From an uncultured Alphaproteobacteria bacterium (GTDB lineage Bacteria > Pseudomonadota > Alphaproteobacteria > Methylaequorales > Methylaequoraceae): 42,050 bases of DNA. Position 1 is the first letter of the stretch. Each line of letters begins with the position of its first letter. A program made the position numbers and the translations under genes. This document shows positions 1 to 8,750 of the stretch, one piece after another. A model generated the notes under the pieces. That model had not been told where the DNA came from and did not search any database. It saw only the letters and a list, made by a program, of their open reading frames with translations. The DNA lies in the NCBI GenBank assembly GCA_902563505.1, contig CACEXK010000010.1, forward strand, positions 1 to 42,050, given 5' to 3'.

Positions 1-181
1 ATAGACCAAAATAACTTAAGATTAAAATATTAAGAACTGCATAAAAAATTGAAAAAGGCCAAAGATTAGAAAATAAGTAGATTGAATATTCAAAGTCGAG
101 CCTTAACCATAATGCAACAAAAAATGATAGACAAAAAATAATAAAGTCATGAAGGATTGTTATAGAGATTTTTTTATTCAT
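1..181 (-). CDS. Partial CapD/FlaA1-like membrane NDP-sugar epimerase/dehydratase (N-terminus only)
   Basis: Reading leftward from an ATG at 181-179, the frame stays open to the window edge, giving about 60 residues. It begins MNKKISITILHDFIIFCLSF and continues with LWLRLDF and further hydrophobic segments. The HD-(hydrophobic)-LWLRLDF pattern is typical of the membrane N-terminus of FlaA1/CapD/WbpM-type polysaccharide enzymes, which convert UDP-HexNAc to 4-keto-6-deoxy or epimerised sugars. The Rossmann catalytic domain would lie off the left edge, so the reaction cannot be assigned. The start overlaps the end of the upstream glycosyl-phosphate transferase gene by 8 bases, which implies one operon and translational coupling. 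Family pairing of WecA-like and CapD-like genes supports the call. The residual doubt is that only the N-terminal membrane part is visible. Confidence 0.72.
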   Translation of the reverse strand, partial: MNKKISITILHDFIIFCLSFFVALWLRLDFEYSIYLFSNLWPFSIFYAVLNILILSYFGL

Positions 182-1202
182 TCTTTCCTTTTTTCCAAAA
201 ATAAATAATTAATCCTACTGTTGATGTAAAAGATAAAGAGAGAGATAATAAAAAAAACTGGGTAGATAATATTGAAAAAATGAAAAGAAGAAATGAGAGA
301 GCTATAAATTTTAGTAAAACTTGATAATGACTTTGTCCGCTTCTCAAAATTCTTTGATAAAAATGATTACTGTGGGCTTTGAAAATATTTTCCCCCCTAA
401 TTAATCTTAATAATAATGTTAATGTCGAATCAACTAGATAGTACATAACTATTATACACAAAGGTACAAAAACATTAAATGAAAGCATTCCATATATTAT
501 TATAAGACCGCATAAATAACCTATTGGAATAGATCCAACATCCCCTAAAAAAATTCTAGCTGGTGGTTTATTGAAGTTATAAAAAGCCAAAAATGCTGCT
601 AATATTAGAACACTTAAAAGCTGAAAGTTTTGATTCAAATACCCAATTAGTGATAAAGTATTGGTAGTTAAAGCTAAAAAAATTACCTGAATAGATGTAA
701 TGCCATCCATACCATCCATAAAATTAAATAAATTTATAATCCATAACCAGAAAAATATCAGAAAAAGAGTAACTATGAAAAAATCAATTTCTGGACCAAG
801 TCCTAATATTTTAAAAAATTCTAAATTTTGAGAATACTCGAGAATTTCTTCTTTTAGATAAAATAAGGACAAACTTACACAACAAAAATGAACAGTTAAT
901 CTGAGGGTCGAGGGTAAATTGTATAAATCATCAATGAAAGAAATAATCATCAATATAAAACAACTAACAAAAAAAACGATCCATTTTACATCTAAAATCT
1001 CATTTAGAAAAAAAACTAATATACTTGAAAAAATTATGAATGGAATTACTATGATTCCAGCTCCTTTGGGAGTAGGAGATGTGTGGTTACTTCTTTCAGT
1101 GGGCATATCAAGTAAAGATGTGTTTCTAAACAAAACAATTATTTTTTTTAATGATAAGACACAAAAAAAATATAACATCAGGGGTATAAAAAAAACGGTC
1201 AT
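174..1202 (-). CDS. WecA/MraY-family undecaprenyl-phosphate glycosyl-1-phosphate transferase
   Basis: A 342-residue polytopic membrane protein of glycosyltransferase family 4 (MraY/WecA/TagO). It is expected to move a HexNAc-1-phosphate from a UDP-sugar to undecaprenyl phosphate at the cytoplasmic face, starting an O-antigen or capsule unit. Family motifs are in order: a PTERSNHTSPTPKGAG stretch near residues 34-49, the Mg-binding aspartate pair DD at 91-92, NFMDGMDG at 160-167, GDVGS at 220-224, and the His loop AHSNHFYQR at 276-284. The length is normal for WecA-like enzymes. The MraY peptide-sugar context (mur genes) is absent and a CapD-like gene follows directly, so a polysaccharide role fits better than cell-wall lipid I synthesis. 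The exact sugar is unknown. The start ATG at 1202 lies 28 bases from the divergent dehydrogenase gene. Confidence 0.88.
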   Translation of the reverse strand: MTVFFIPLMLYFFCVLSLKKIIVLFRNTSLLDMPTERSNHTSPTPKGAGIIVIPFIIFSSILVFFLNEILDVKWIVFFVSCFILMIISFIDDLYNLPSTLRLTVHFCCVSLSLFYLKEEILEYSQNLEFFKILGLGPEIDFFIVTLFLIFFWLWIINLFNFMDGMDGITSIQVIFLALTTNTLSLIGYLNQNFQLLSVLILAAFLAFYNFNKPPARIFLGDVGSIPIGYLCGLIIIYGMLSFNVFVPLCIIVMYYLVDSTLTLLLRLIRGENIFKAHSNHFYQRILRSGQSHYQVLLKFIALSFLLFIFSILSTQFFLLSLSLSFTSTVGLIIYFWKKGKNE

Positions 1203-1230
1203 ATTCTAAAAAAAAAAGTCAAAATAAATT

Positions 1231-2487
1231 ATGAAGGAAAAAAAAATTTCTGTTCTTGGTCTTGGTTATGTTGGACTTCCTCTAGCATTAGAATTATCAT
1301 TTCACTATAATGTGATAGGGTTTGATATCAATTCTACCAGAATACGTCAACTTAAGAAAGGTATTGATTTAACTCTCGAAGTTGATGCATCTAAATTAAT
1401 AAGTCAGCAAAAAAAAAATTTATCTTTTACTAAAAACATCAGTGATATCAAAGAATGTAACTACTTTATTGCGACAGTGCCCACTCCAATAGATAAAAAG
1501 AAAAGACCGGATTTCTCATCTTTGCTAAATGTATGTAAAATTTTAGGTCCAATTTTAAAAAAAGAAGATGTAGTTATTTTTGAAAGTACTGTTTATCCAG
1601 GAGCTACTGAAGAAATATGTGCCCCAAGTTTAGAGAAGAATTCTAATAAATTAAAATCAGGTAAGGATTTTTTCCTTGGATATTCACCTGAGCGAGTTAA
1701 TCCCGGAGATAAAGTGCATACTATTGATAAGATTAATAAAGTAATTTCTGGCCAGAATGTAAGAGTAGAAAATGATCTTAAAGAAATCTATTCTAAGCTA
1801 ACAAAAGGAAAAGTTTTTTTAGCTAAAAATATAAGGGTAGCAGAGGCATCAAAAGTTATAGAAAATGCACAAAGGGATATTAATATCGCATTTATAAATG
1901 AAGTAGCTAAAATTTGTAATAAGATTAATATTAGTGCTTACGATGTACTTGATGCATCATTGACCAAGTGGAATTTTCTTGATTTTGAGCCAGGTCTTGT
2001 TGGAGGACATTGTATTGGAGTTGACCCATATTATCTTGCAGAAAAAGCAAGAAAATTAAAAATCAATCCTGAAGTTGTTTTGTCAGGGAGAAACACTAAT
2101 GATAAAATGGTTGATTTTATTGGAAGAGAGATTTGTAAAAAATTAAAGAAAAAATCAAAAATTCTTTTTTTAGGAATTACTTTTAAAGAAAATGTCCCTG
2201 ACCTTAGAAACTCAAAAAGCCTTTCTCTGATGAAATATTTAAAAGAAAAAAATCATAAAATAATATTCTATGATCCATATATTTCAGATTTAAAAAAATA
2301 TGAATTTAAAGATATTAAAAAAATGAAAAAAAATTTTTTTGACGCAGTAATTTTATCAGTTCCTCACAAAGTTTTGTTAGATAGATTTTATAATGATTTT
2401 ATACCTCTTTTAAAGGAAAGTGCCTTTGTATTTGATATTAAGGGCAAATTCAGGAAAGAGGGTTTGCCTAACTATTGGTCACTTTAA
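1231..2487 (+). CDS. TviB/WbpA-type UDP-HexNAc 6-dehydrogenase (nucleotide sugar dehydrogenase)
   Basis: A 418-residue cytoplasmic enzyme that should oxidise C6 of a UDP-N-acetylhexosamine to the uronic acid with two NAD+. The NAD-binding GLGYVGLPLAL lies at residues 10-20. STVYPGATEE (119-128), YSPERVNPGD (151-160) and NAQRDINIAFINE (212-224) are family signatures. The catalytic cysteine is C261 in VGGHCIGVDPYYL, and the UDP-binding domain carries GITFKENVPDLRNSKS (315-330). The NAQRDINIA segment is more like TviB/WbpO/VipA enzymes than UDP-glucose dehydrogenase (Ugd). The gene diverges from the WecA-like gene across 28 bases and probably supplies the sugar for the same surface polymer. The choice between UDP-GlcNAc and UDP-GalNAc cannot be made from sequence. 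Confidence 0.88.
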   Translation: MKEKKISVLGLGYVGLPLALELSFHYNVIGFDINSTRIRQLKKGIDLTLEVDASKLISQQKKNLSFTKNISDIKECNYFIATVPTPIDKKKRPDFSSLLNVCKILGPILKKEDVVIFESTVYPGATEEICAPSLEKNSNKLKSGKDFFLGYSPERVNPGDKVHTIDKINKVISGQNVRVENDLKEIYSKLTKGKVFLAKNIRVAEASKVIENAQRDINIAFINEVAKICNKINISAYDVLDASLTKWNFLDFEPGLVGGHCIGVDPYYLAEKARKLKINPEVVLSGRNTNDKMVDFIGREICKKLKKKSKILFLGITFKENVPDLRNSKSLSLMKYLKEKNHKIIFYDPYISDLKKYEFKDIKKMKKNFFDAVILSVPHKVLLDRFYNDFIPLLKESAFVFDIKGKFRKEGLPNYWSL

Positions 2488-2491
2488 ATAT

Positions 2492-4108
2492 TTACTTTAT
2501 TAACCTGAAAAGCCATTTAATTTTTTTATTGGGAATAATATTTTGAGAAATAAGAATGTGGTTGTTTTTTTGAATCATTTTTTTTGTACCCAAATATATC
2601 CCTTCTTTGATTTCTATTCTTGGTTCAGAGCATATAAATTCCCACCCAAGATTATTTTTTAGTTTTAATACAACCTTCTTTTTACTAGTTGTAGCATTCA
2701 ATTTTATATCAGGGTGAATATGAAATCTTATATTTATCTTTTTTGGAATTTTTTCATATGACTTGGTTGGTTTTGAGAAATAGTCTTGTCCTCTAATTTC
2801 CAATTTCTCGGTATCAATATGAATCTTTCTGTTATGAACCATACCAAAAAAATTTTTGTAACCAGAATGTGCGGAATTTATCCAAACACTATTTTTTTGT
2901 TGAAGCCTCTCCGACCAAACTTTGGCAACCCTAGTTGTAGTATTTTTATTAAAAAAAATATCAGAAGAATTTATGTCATCAATATTTACTGTACTATGCG
3001 CAGCCGTTGACCTCATTGCTTCATTTAGCTCTTTATTGTTAATAAAAGGTGAGCCAGAATTAACAACTATTTTTTCATTTCCATGTGAAAATTCAAATGA
3101 CAATGAACCGGCATTAGTTTTTTCTTTTGTGGGGCTTCCGCAGTCCATGATAAAAATTAACCTATTATCAGAAATTCTTTCAAAAGAAGAGTGTTTAAGT
3201 GATTGAGGAACTTTAATTTTTGAATTTGAACGTTTGATAACTTCATTAAGTTCCTGTTCTTCAACAAATTCATATTTATTAAATATAGATAGTTCTTTAT
3301 TTGAAATTTTGAAAAATTTTAGTGCTGCACACATGACAGATATTTTATTATTTAATTCTTGAGGAATTTTATTTTTTGAAATCCCTAAGAAACTTTTTAT
3401 ATCAATTAAGGACTGCAAAAAAAAAAAATGTTCACTAGGTGATCTAAGATAATGCATCCCATCCTCTAAAACATCTGAATCAAGAATCTTTTTTAAAAGT
3501 GATATACCTGAGCCAAACTTATTCCTTAAATTTTTAAAGCATAATGAAGAAATAATCATAGACTTTGCTAGATAAATTTTTGTTGAAGAATGACCGACAT
3601 TTTTCTGGATATTCATTAAATGGTTTGATTGTTTATTTATCGATTTAGAAAATATTTTTTGGAATTGATCATCAGCCGTATTATAAAAAAAAGATAGATT
3701 ACTCAATAGGAAACAAATTCTTTTTGACAAAATATCAGCTTTCCAGCTAAAGGAGTCCCATTTTCTGAATTTTTTTAACCACTCTTTCATATTATTTCGG
3801 AGAAATATTCTGGCTTTATTTGTACCTACTGCTCTTACATCTTTTATCCAACTAAAACTATGAAGTTGTTCATTCCAGAATTTTGTTGCATTATTTTTTT
3901 CCCATATATGATCTTTAAATTTTACTAATTCACCATTGAAGTTTATGAATCCTTCAACGATTCTCTTCCCGTTTTCTGAATCACCAGTCCAGAGGTTTTC
4001 TGGAAAAAAAATAATTTCTTTTGATGAATTTTTTTCTAATAGAAAATCGTAAAATGGATTTTTATAGTAAAGTGAGACTCTTATTTTTTTGAAAAGTTGA
4101 TTCATCAA
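2492..4108 (-). CDS. Heparinase II/III-family protein
   Basis: A 538-residue protein with the alphaproteobacterial heparinase II/III layout: an alpha-helical N-terminal half with W-rich segments (LHSFSWIKDV, WDSFSWKADIL) and a beta-sandwich C-terminal half containing AGSLSFEFSHG, VVNSGSPF and RSTAAHSTVNIDD. The RSTAAHSTV histidine block is the most conserved part of this family. Known members cleave uronic-acid polysaccharides by elimination, but in alphaproteobacteria this gene is a fixed neighbour of rsmB and its substrate is not established. No signal peptide is evident at the N-terminus. The start is 5 bases from the stop of rsmB (4114), so they are likely co-transcribed. Its 3' end stops 4 bases from the end of the convergent dehydrogenase gene. 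Confidence 0.82.
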   Translation of the reverse strand: MMNQLFKKIRVSLYYKNPFYDFLLEKNSSKEIIFFPENLWTGDSENGKRIVEGFINFNGELVKFKDHIWEKNNATKFWNEQLHSFSWIKDVRAVGTNKARIFLRNNMKEWLKKFRKWDSFSWKADILSKRICFLLSNLSFFYNTADDQFQKIFSKSINKQSNHLMNIQKNVGHSSTKIYLAKSMIISSLCFKNLRNKFGSGISLLKKILDSDVLEDGMHYLRSPSEHFFFLQSLIDIKSFLGISKNKIPQELNNKISVMCAALKFFKISNKELSIFNKYEFVEEQELNEVIKRSNSKIKVPQSLKHSSFERISDNRLIFIMDCGSPTKEKTNAGSLSFEFSHGNEKIVVNSGSPFINNKELNEAMRSTAAHSTVNIDDINSSDIFFNKNTTTRVAKVWSERLQQKNSVWINSAHSGYKNFFGMVHNRKIHIDTEKLEIRGQDYFSKPTKSYEKIPKKINIRFHIHPDIKLNATTSKKKVVLKLKNNLGWEFICSEPRIEIKEGIYLGTKKMIQKNNHILISQNIIPNKKIKWLFRLIK

Positions 4109-4113
4109 TTAAA

Positions 4114-5397
4114 TTATAATTTATTTCTTTTTAGGCAGGTAATAAAAAATCCATCAATTCCACCTTCTTTATTTGATAGAGAGGGTAAAGTTATAAACCC
4201 GTTATTACTTATTATTTGACCGAATTCTTTAATTTCCCCAAATAAATTTTCGAAAGTAAATGATTTCTGGTTTTTTAAGAAGTTTTCTATTTGGTTTTTT
4301 CCTTCATCTGAAAGTATAGAGCAAATAGAATAAATTATATACCCACCAATTTTAACTAATGAGGTAGCTTTTTTTAACATCAAACTTTGCATTTCAACAA
4401 GAGATTGAATTTTTTTGTCTCTTATTAAGATTTCTGGTTTTTTTTGCATTAAACCTGAACCAGAGCAAGGTGCATCAATTAATATACAATCAAATAAACA
4501 ATTGCTTTTAAATTTTAGGAAATCTTTATTAATTATTTTTGTTTTAAAATTTAGTCTGTTTAGATTTTCTTCAAGTTTATTTATTCTTCTTTTTGAAATT
4601 TCTAAAGAAGTTACTCTATAACCTGAATCCACTAATTGAAGAGTTTTTCCGCCAGGGGCTGCCCCCACATCTAAAATGGAGATTGTAGGCCTCTCAATTT
4701 TTTTAAAAATATTATTGATTATTGTAACAGGTAATGTTGCGGATAATCCTTGCACCCACCACAAACCCTCTTTGAAGTAGGGTAATTTATCAATATTTTG
4801 TGATTCTTGAATTCTTATTAGATTTGTGAATATATGTTTACCATTTAGAATCTTTGTCCAGTCTTTTGAAGCAAATTCTTTTTTCTTTACTTTTATATCA
4901 ATAAATGGCTCTTTTACAATTTGTGAGGCAACTTCTTCTAGTTTATTTTTATTAAATACATCTAATATATCGTTTTTTATCCACCTGGGGATATTCAGAT
5001 GATTTGGAGTTTCAGATAGGATAGTTTGCTTATTTCTGCAGATATTTCTGAGAATGGCATTAACAAATTTTTCAGAACCATATTTCTTTGAAATTTCTAC
5101 AGCAATATTAACTATAGGGTGATGCGGAATGTCAAGGTAGAGTATTTGAGAGATAGAAATTCTTAATAGATTTTTTAAAAAAGAATCTTTTTTGAATGGT
5201 TTTTTTGCTAATTTTGAGATCACATAATCAATTTGACCATTTCTTCTCAGAGTATTAAGTATAATAAGAATGACAAGCGATTTGTCTCTTCCTTCAAGTC
5301 TTTGAAAGTTTTTTTCCAATAAAATAGATCTTTCTAAACTATCTCCTTTATAGATCTTAGAAATTAATATGGTTGAGATTTCTCTTGTATTTAGCAA
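4114..5397 (-). CDS. rsmB: 16S rRNA (cytosine-967-C5)-methyltransferase RsmB
   Basis: A 427-residue RNA m5C methyltransferase expected to methylate C967 of 16S rRNA. Residues 1-130 form the NusB-like RNA-binding domain, with the typical LYLDIPHHPIVNIAVEI and FVNAILRNI segments. The Rossmann domain has DVGAAPGGKTLQL (SAM, 243-255), the DAPCSGSG motif with C311, and the catalytic cysteine C359 in YSICSI, followed by DEGKNQIE. The length matches E. coli RsmB. The gene is transcribed ahead of the heparinase-like gene in the same direction. It is divergent from the small SdhAF4 gene at 5433, an association common in alphaproteobacteria. Confidence 0.92.
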   Translation of the reverse strand: MLNTREISTILISKIYKGDSLERSILLEKNFQRLEGRDKSLVILIILNTLRRNGQIDYVISKLAKKPFKKDSFLKNLLRISISQILYLDIPHHPIVNIAVEISKKYGSEKFVNAILRNICRNKQTILSETPNHLNIPRWIKNDILDVFNKNKLEEVASQIVKEPFIDIKVKKKEFASKDWTKILNGKHIFTNLIRIQESQNIDKLPYFKEGLWWVQGLSATLPVTIINNIFKKIERPTISILDVGAAPGGKTLQLVDSGYRVTSLEISKRRINKLEENLNRLNFKTKIINKDFLKFKSNCLFDCILIDAPCSGSGLMQKKPEILIRDKKIQSLVEMQSLMLKKATSLVKIGGYIIYSICSILSDEGKNQIENFLKNQKSFTFENLFGEIKEFGQIISNNGFITLPSLSNKEGGIDGFFITCLKRNKL

Positions 5398-5432
5398 TAA
5401 TTTATGGTTTTTAATTTATTTAAGGTACTACA

Positions 5433-5570
5433 ATGACTAATAATTTAAAATCAAAAAAAACTAAAGAAAAAATTTCTAAAAAAAAGACAAAAGAGATCGG
5501 AGGACCTGATGGCCCGGAACCAACTAGGTATGGTGATTGGGAAAAAAAAGGAATTTGTTATGATTTTTAG
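5433..5570 (+). CDS. SdhAF4-like succinate dehydrogenase assembly factor (DUF1674)
   Basis: A 45-residue protein. The first 21 residues are lysine-rich and low-complexity. The rest is the family signature: [20 protein letters not shown] at residues 21-40, ending GICYDF. This C-terminal block matches DUF1674/SdhAF4, which in mitochondria and bacteria binds the flavinated SdhA subunit of complex II and helps it join SdhB. In alphaproteobacteria the gene commonly lies beside rsmB, as here. The start ATG is 35 bases from the divergent rsmB start, and the TAG stop is 4 bases from the convergent stop of acs. No sdh genes are in the window. The conserved block makes the call firm despite the small size. 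Confidence 0.88.
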   Translation: MTNNLKSKKTKEKISKKKTKEIGGPDGPEPTRYGDWEKKGICYDF

Positions 5571-5574
5571 TCAA

Positions 5575-7488
5575 CTACGACCTGTTACTAACTAATTCAT
5601 TAACAACATCAGGTTCGTTCAGTGTTGAGACATCGCCAATTGTGTCTTCCTCCCTGCAAGCAACCTTCCGAAGAATTCTTCTCATTATTTTACCAGAGCG
5701 TGTTTTTGGTAAATTTGGAGCCCATTGAATTATATCCGGTGAAGCAATTGGGCCAATTACTTTTCTTACCCATGAAACCAGTTCCTTTCTTAACTCATCA
5801 GAATATTCCTCTCCAGTCATTAATGTTACATAAGCATAAATACCTTGCCCTTTTATTTCATGAGGATATCCAACAACTGCAGCTTCTGAAACTTTTTTGT
5901 GGAGCACTAAAGCACTCTCAACCTCTGCGGTGCCCAGCCTGTGTCCGGATACATTGATGACATCATCTACACGACCAGTTATCCAATAAAAACCATCTTT
6001 ATCTCTTTTACATCCATCACCTGTAAAATATTTACCTTTAAATGATTTGAAATAAGTTTGAACAAATCTTTTATGATCTTTATAGACAGTTCTCATCATT
6101 CCTGGCCAAGATGTTTTTATACATAGGTTCCCTTCACACTCGCCTTCTAATTCATTTCCATCATTATCAACAATCAAGGGTTCAACCCCAAAGAAAGGCA
6201 ATGTTGCAGATCCTGGTTTTAGGGGTGTTGTTCCTGCAATTGGAGAAATTAATGCAGCACCAGTTTCCGTTTGCCACCATGTATCTATAACTGGACATCT
6301 TCCTTCACCCACAACATCATAATACCACTTCCAAGCTTCAGGATTAATTGGTTCTCCAACTGTAGCTAAAATCCTTAGTGATGATCTATCAGTTTTTTTT
6401 ACAAATTTCTCGCCCAAACCCATCAGAGCTCGAATTGCTGTTGGAGCTGTATAAAATATATTAACCTTAAATTTTTCAACAATTTCCCAAAACCTAGAAG
6501 CAGTTGGATATGTAGGGATTCCCTCAAACATCAAAGTTGTTGCTCCATTACAAAGAGGGCCATAAATAATGTAAGAATGACCAGTTACCCAACCAACATC
6601 AGCGGTGCACCAATAAATATCATTCTCTTGAAGATTAAAAATAATCTTGTGGCTAAGAGATGAATGAAGTAAGTAACCGGCTGTGGTATGCAATACACCT
6701 TTAGGTTTACCTGTAGAGCCAGATGTATAAAGAATAAATAGAGGATCTTCAGAGTTTTGTTCGGATATCTCGCAGAAATCTGATTGATTTGCAATCAGAT
6801 CTTTATACCATATATCTGTTTTCTTATCAAAGAATTCACCAGACGAAGTTCTTTTTACAACAATAATTTTTTTCAAATCTTTATATCCATTTACAGCTTC
6901 TTTAACATTTGACAACAGTGGAATTTTTTTACCTCCTCTTATGCCTTCATTAGCTGTAATAATGAAAGATGAGTTGCAGTCCTCGATTCTATTTCTTAGT
7001 GATTCAGGTGCAAAACCACCAAAGACCACAGAATGAATAGCTCCTAATCTAGCACATGCTAACATTGCAACAGCAGCCTCAGGAATCATTGGCATATAAA
7101 TTGTTACTCTCGCACCTTTTCTGACACCTATTGATTTTAAACCATTGGCGAACTTACAGACTTCTTTGTGTAATTCATTGTATGAAATTTTTTTACTTAA
7201 TTTGGGATCATCTGCTTCCCAAATAATTGCTAACTTATCTCCCCTATCCTTCAAATGTCTATCTAAGCAATTAAAAGAGGCGTTTAAAGTTCCATCTGCA
7301 AACCAGTTAATTTTTACATCATCTCCAAAAAAACTTTCTTTTACTTTTGAGAACTTTTTTATCCATGATATTGTTTTTGCTTTTTCACCCCAAAATTTGT
7401 TCGGATTTGAGATAGAGCTAGCATATTCTCTCTCATAATCAACAAATTCTAAACACAATGAATCTAACTGGTTTTTAATTAGTTCCAT
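5575..7488 (-). CDS. acs: Acetyl-CoA synthetase (AMP-forming)
   Basis: A 637-residue ANL-superfamily enzyme making acetyl-CoA from acetate, ATP and CoA in the cytoplasm. The P-loop-like [11 protein letters not shown] is at 254-264, [10 protein letters not shown] at 402-411 (the acetate-pocket tryptophan class), YFTGDG at 487-492, and the hinge/adenylate part [20 protein letters not shown] at 505-524. The C-terminal catalytic lysine is K600 in [11 protein letters not shown], the residue acetylated for control in other bacteria. The length and whole domain order match Acs. [17 protein letters not shown] segment and the tryptophan motif favour acetate over propionate. There is a 54-base gap upstream to the YciI-like gene, so it may share its transcript. 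Confidence 0.95.
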   Translation of the reverse strand: MELIKNQLDSLCLEFVDYEREYASSISNPNKFWGEKAKTISWIKKFSKVKESFFGDDVKINWFADGTLNASFNCLDRHLKDRGDKLAIIWEADDPKLSKKISYNELHKEVCKFANGLKSIGVRKGARVTIYMPMIPEAAVAMLACARLGAIHSVVFGGFAPESLRNRIEDCNSSFIITANEGIRGGKKIPLLSNVKEAVNGYKDLKKIIVVKRTSSGEFFDKKTDIWYKDLIANQSDFCEISEQNSEDPLFILYTSGSTGKPKGVLHTTAGYLLHSSLSHKIIFNLQENDIYWCTADVGWVTGHSYIIYGPLCNGATTLMFEGIPTYPTASRFWEIVEKFKVNIFYTAPTAIRALMGLGEKFVKKTDRSSLRILATVGEPINPEAWKWYYDVVGEGRCPVIDTWWQTETGAALISPIAGTTPLKPGSATLPFFGVEPLIVDNDGNELEGECEGNLCIKTSWPGMMRTVYKDHKRFVQTYFKSFKGKYFTGDGCKRDKDGFYWITGRVDDVINVSGHRLGTAEVESALVLHKKVSEAAVVGYPHEIKGQGIYAYVTLMTGEEYSDELRKELVSWVRKVIGPIASPDIIQWAPNLPKTRSGKIMRRILRKVACREEDTIGDVSTLNEPDVVNELVSNRS

Positions 7489-7542
7489 TCTCTCCTCACA
7501 AATAAAAAATATATCAGTTTATGAATGAAATACATCAAAAAA

Positions 7543-7818
7543 CTAAAAAACTCTTTTAAATTTTTCAATAGTTATTGACTCAAATAATTCAACCTGAGAA
7601 TAAGGGTCACAATCAAGAAAATCTTTGAGTTTTTCTAAATTTTCAAAATCTAGAATAAGAATACTCCCTTTAGGTTTATCATTTTTATCCAATACTGGAC
7701 CGGCTAATAAAAGTTTTTTACCTAGTGATTTTAAATGTTTAAGATGTAAGGATCTATTTTTTAACCTTTTTTCAAGAGATTTTTTTTTGTCCATGCATAT
7801 AACTATGTATTGTGTCAT
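7543..7818 (-). CDS. YciI-like (YCII-related) small protein
   Basis: A 91-residue single-domain protein with the ferredoxin-like YCII fold. It shows the N-terminal IVICMDKK strand, the R..HL.HL histidine region (SLHLKHLKSLG), LLAGPVLD, KGSILILDFENLEKLKDFL and DPYSQVELFESITIEKFK. The histidine and the DPY motif are the usual putative active-site residues of the family. The biochemical role is unknown for most members. The start overlaps the end of gpsA by 4 bases (7815-7818), indicating translational coupling in a tsaD-gpsA-yciI order that is frequent in alphaproteobacteria. Confidence 0.85.
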   Translation of the reverse strand: MTQYIVICMDKKKSLEKRLKNRSLHLKHLKSLGKKLLLAGPVLDKNDKPKGSILILDFENLEKLKDFLDCDPYSQVELFESITIEKFKRVF

Positions 7819-8750
7819 GTTTCATACTGTAATGGTCTAGACAACAAACTATGAATTATTGTTTCGAACTCATATCCTCTTATTATTTTTCTTACAGAAT
7901 TACAGATTGGAAGCTCTACATTATGAATCTTTCCTAAATCACATATGCTTTCACAAGATTCCATTCCTTCTAATACTTGATTTGATGCGTTTATGTGTTT
8001 TTTTTTGGCAAGATTATAACCCAGTTTTGTATTGCGCGATTTCAATGAAGAACAGGTTAGAGTTAGGTCGCCAATTCCAGAGAGACCATAAAAAGTATTC
8101 TTAGATGCTCCCATTTTCAATCCAAGTTCAACTATTTCAGATAACCCCCTGGTGATTATTGAAGCTTTTGCATTATTTCCCAAATTTTTACCAATAATAA
8201 AACCACAGGCTATAGCGATTATATTTTTCATCGCTCCTCCAATTTGAGTTCCAATTAGGTCAGTATTAAAGTATATTCTAAACTTATCCTGTGATATTAT
8301 ATTTGAAATTAATTCAAAAAGTTTTTTATTATTCGATGAAAAAACTGAGGCAGTTGGTAAACCGCTAATGACTTCAGATGAAAAGTTTGGACCAGATAGA
8401 ACTGCCAAATGATTTTTAGGAAAAAATTCTTCTACGACTTGACTAATGAGTTTGTTACTATCTTTTTCAACACCTTTGCAACAAATAATAAACTTTGAAT
8501 TTATTTCTTTTGATTCTGATTTTAATTTATCTAGATTCTCTCTGACTGTTTGGGATGGATTTGCTAAAAAAATTAAATCACACTTACTTAAATCTAAAAA
8601 ACTCTCAGTTAATGAGATTTTATCAGTTCCATTAAAGATTTTTTTTGCTTTCTCAATCTTTCTAGCTTTAATTAATATATTAACATTTTTTAAAACCTTT
8701 GATAATGCTAATGACCATTGTCCAGATCCAATTATTCCTACTTTTAGCAT
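7815..8750 (-). CDS. gpsA: Glycerol-3-phosphate dehydrogenase [NAD(P)+]
   Basis: A 311-residue enzyme reducing dihydroxyacetone phosphate to sn-glycerol-3-phosphate for phospholipid synthesis. Near the N-terminus it has the NAD-binding GIIGSGQWSLALS. It also has FLANPSQTVRE, ICCKGVEKDS, LSGPNFSSEV (the family's GP.FA.E motif), GGAMKNIIAIACGF with the catalytic lysine, and GLSGIGDLTLTCSS followed by SRN. I chose the ATG at 8750, giving MLKVGIIG, because family members begin there. An alternative ATG at 8768 would add six residues and overlap tsaD by 25 instead of 7 bases. It lies downstream of tsaD and upstream of the YciI gene on one transcript. Confidence 0.93.
   Translation of the reverse strand: MLKVGIIGSGQWSLALSKVLKNVNILIKARKIEKAKKIFNGTDKISLTESFLDLSKCDLIFLANPSQTVRENLDKLKSESKEINSKFIICCKGVEKDSNKLISQVVEEFFPKNHLAVLSGPNFSSEVISGLPTASVFSSNNKKLFELISNIISQDKFRIYFNTDLIGTQIGGAMKNIIAIACGFIIGKNLGNNAKASIITRGLSEIVELGLKMGASKNTFYGLSGIGDLTLTCSSLKSRNTKLGYNLAKKKHINASNQVLEGMESCESICDLGKIHNVELPICNSVRKIIRGYEFETIIHSLLSRPLQYET

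Noticed and set aside
919-1209. Plus-strand open frame of 96 codons
   Set aside because: It lies opposite the start of the WecA-like gene, whose motifs are clear in the other direction, and its translation shows no family pattern.
2786-3206. Two plus-strand open frames inside the heparinase-like gene
   Set aside because: Antisense shadows of a recognised coding region; no conserved motif or plausible start signal.
5622-7438. Several open frames inside acs on both strands (5622-5957, 6585-6794, 7145-7438)
   Set aside because: All lie inside the full-length acetyl-CoA synthetase, which has every motif; shadows of its codon use.
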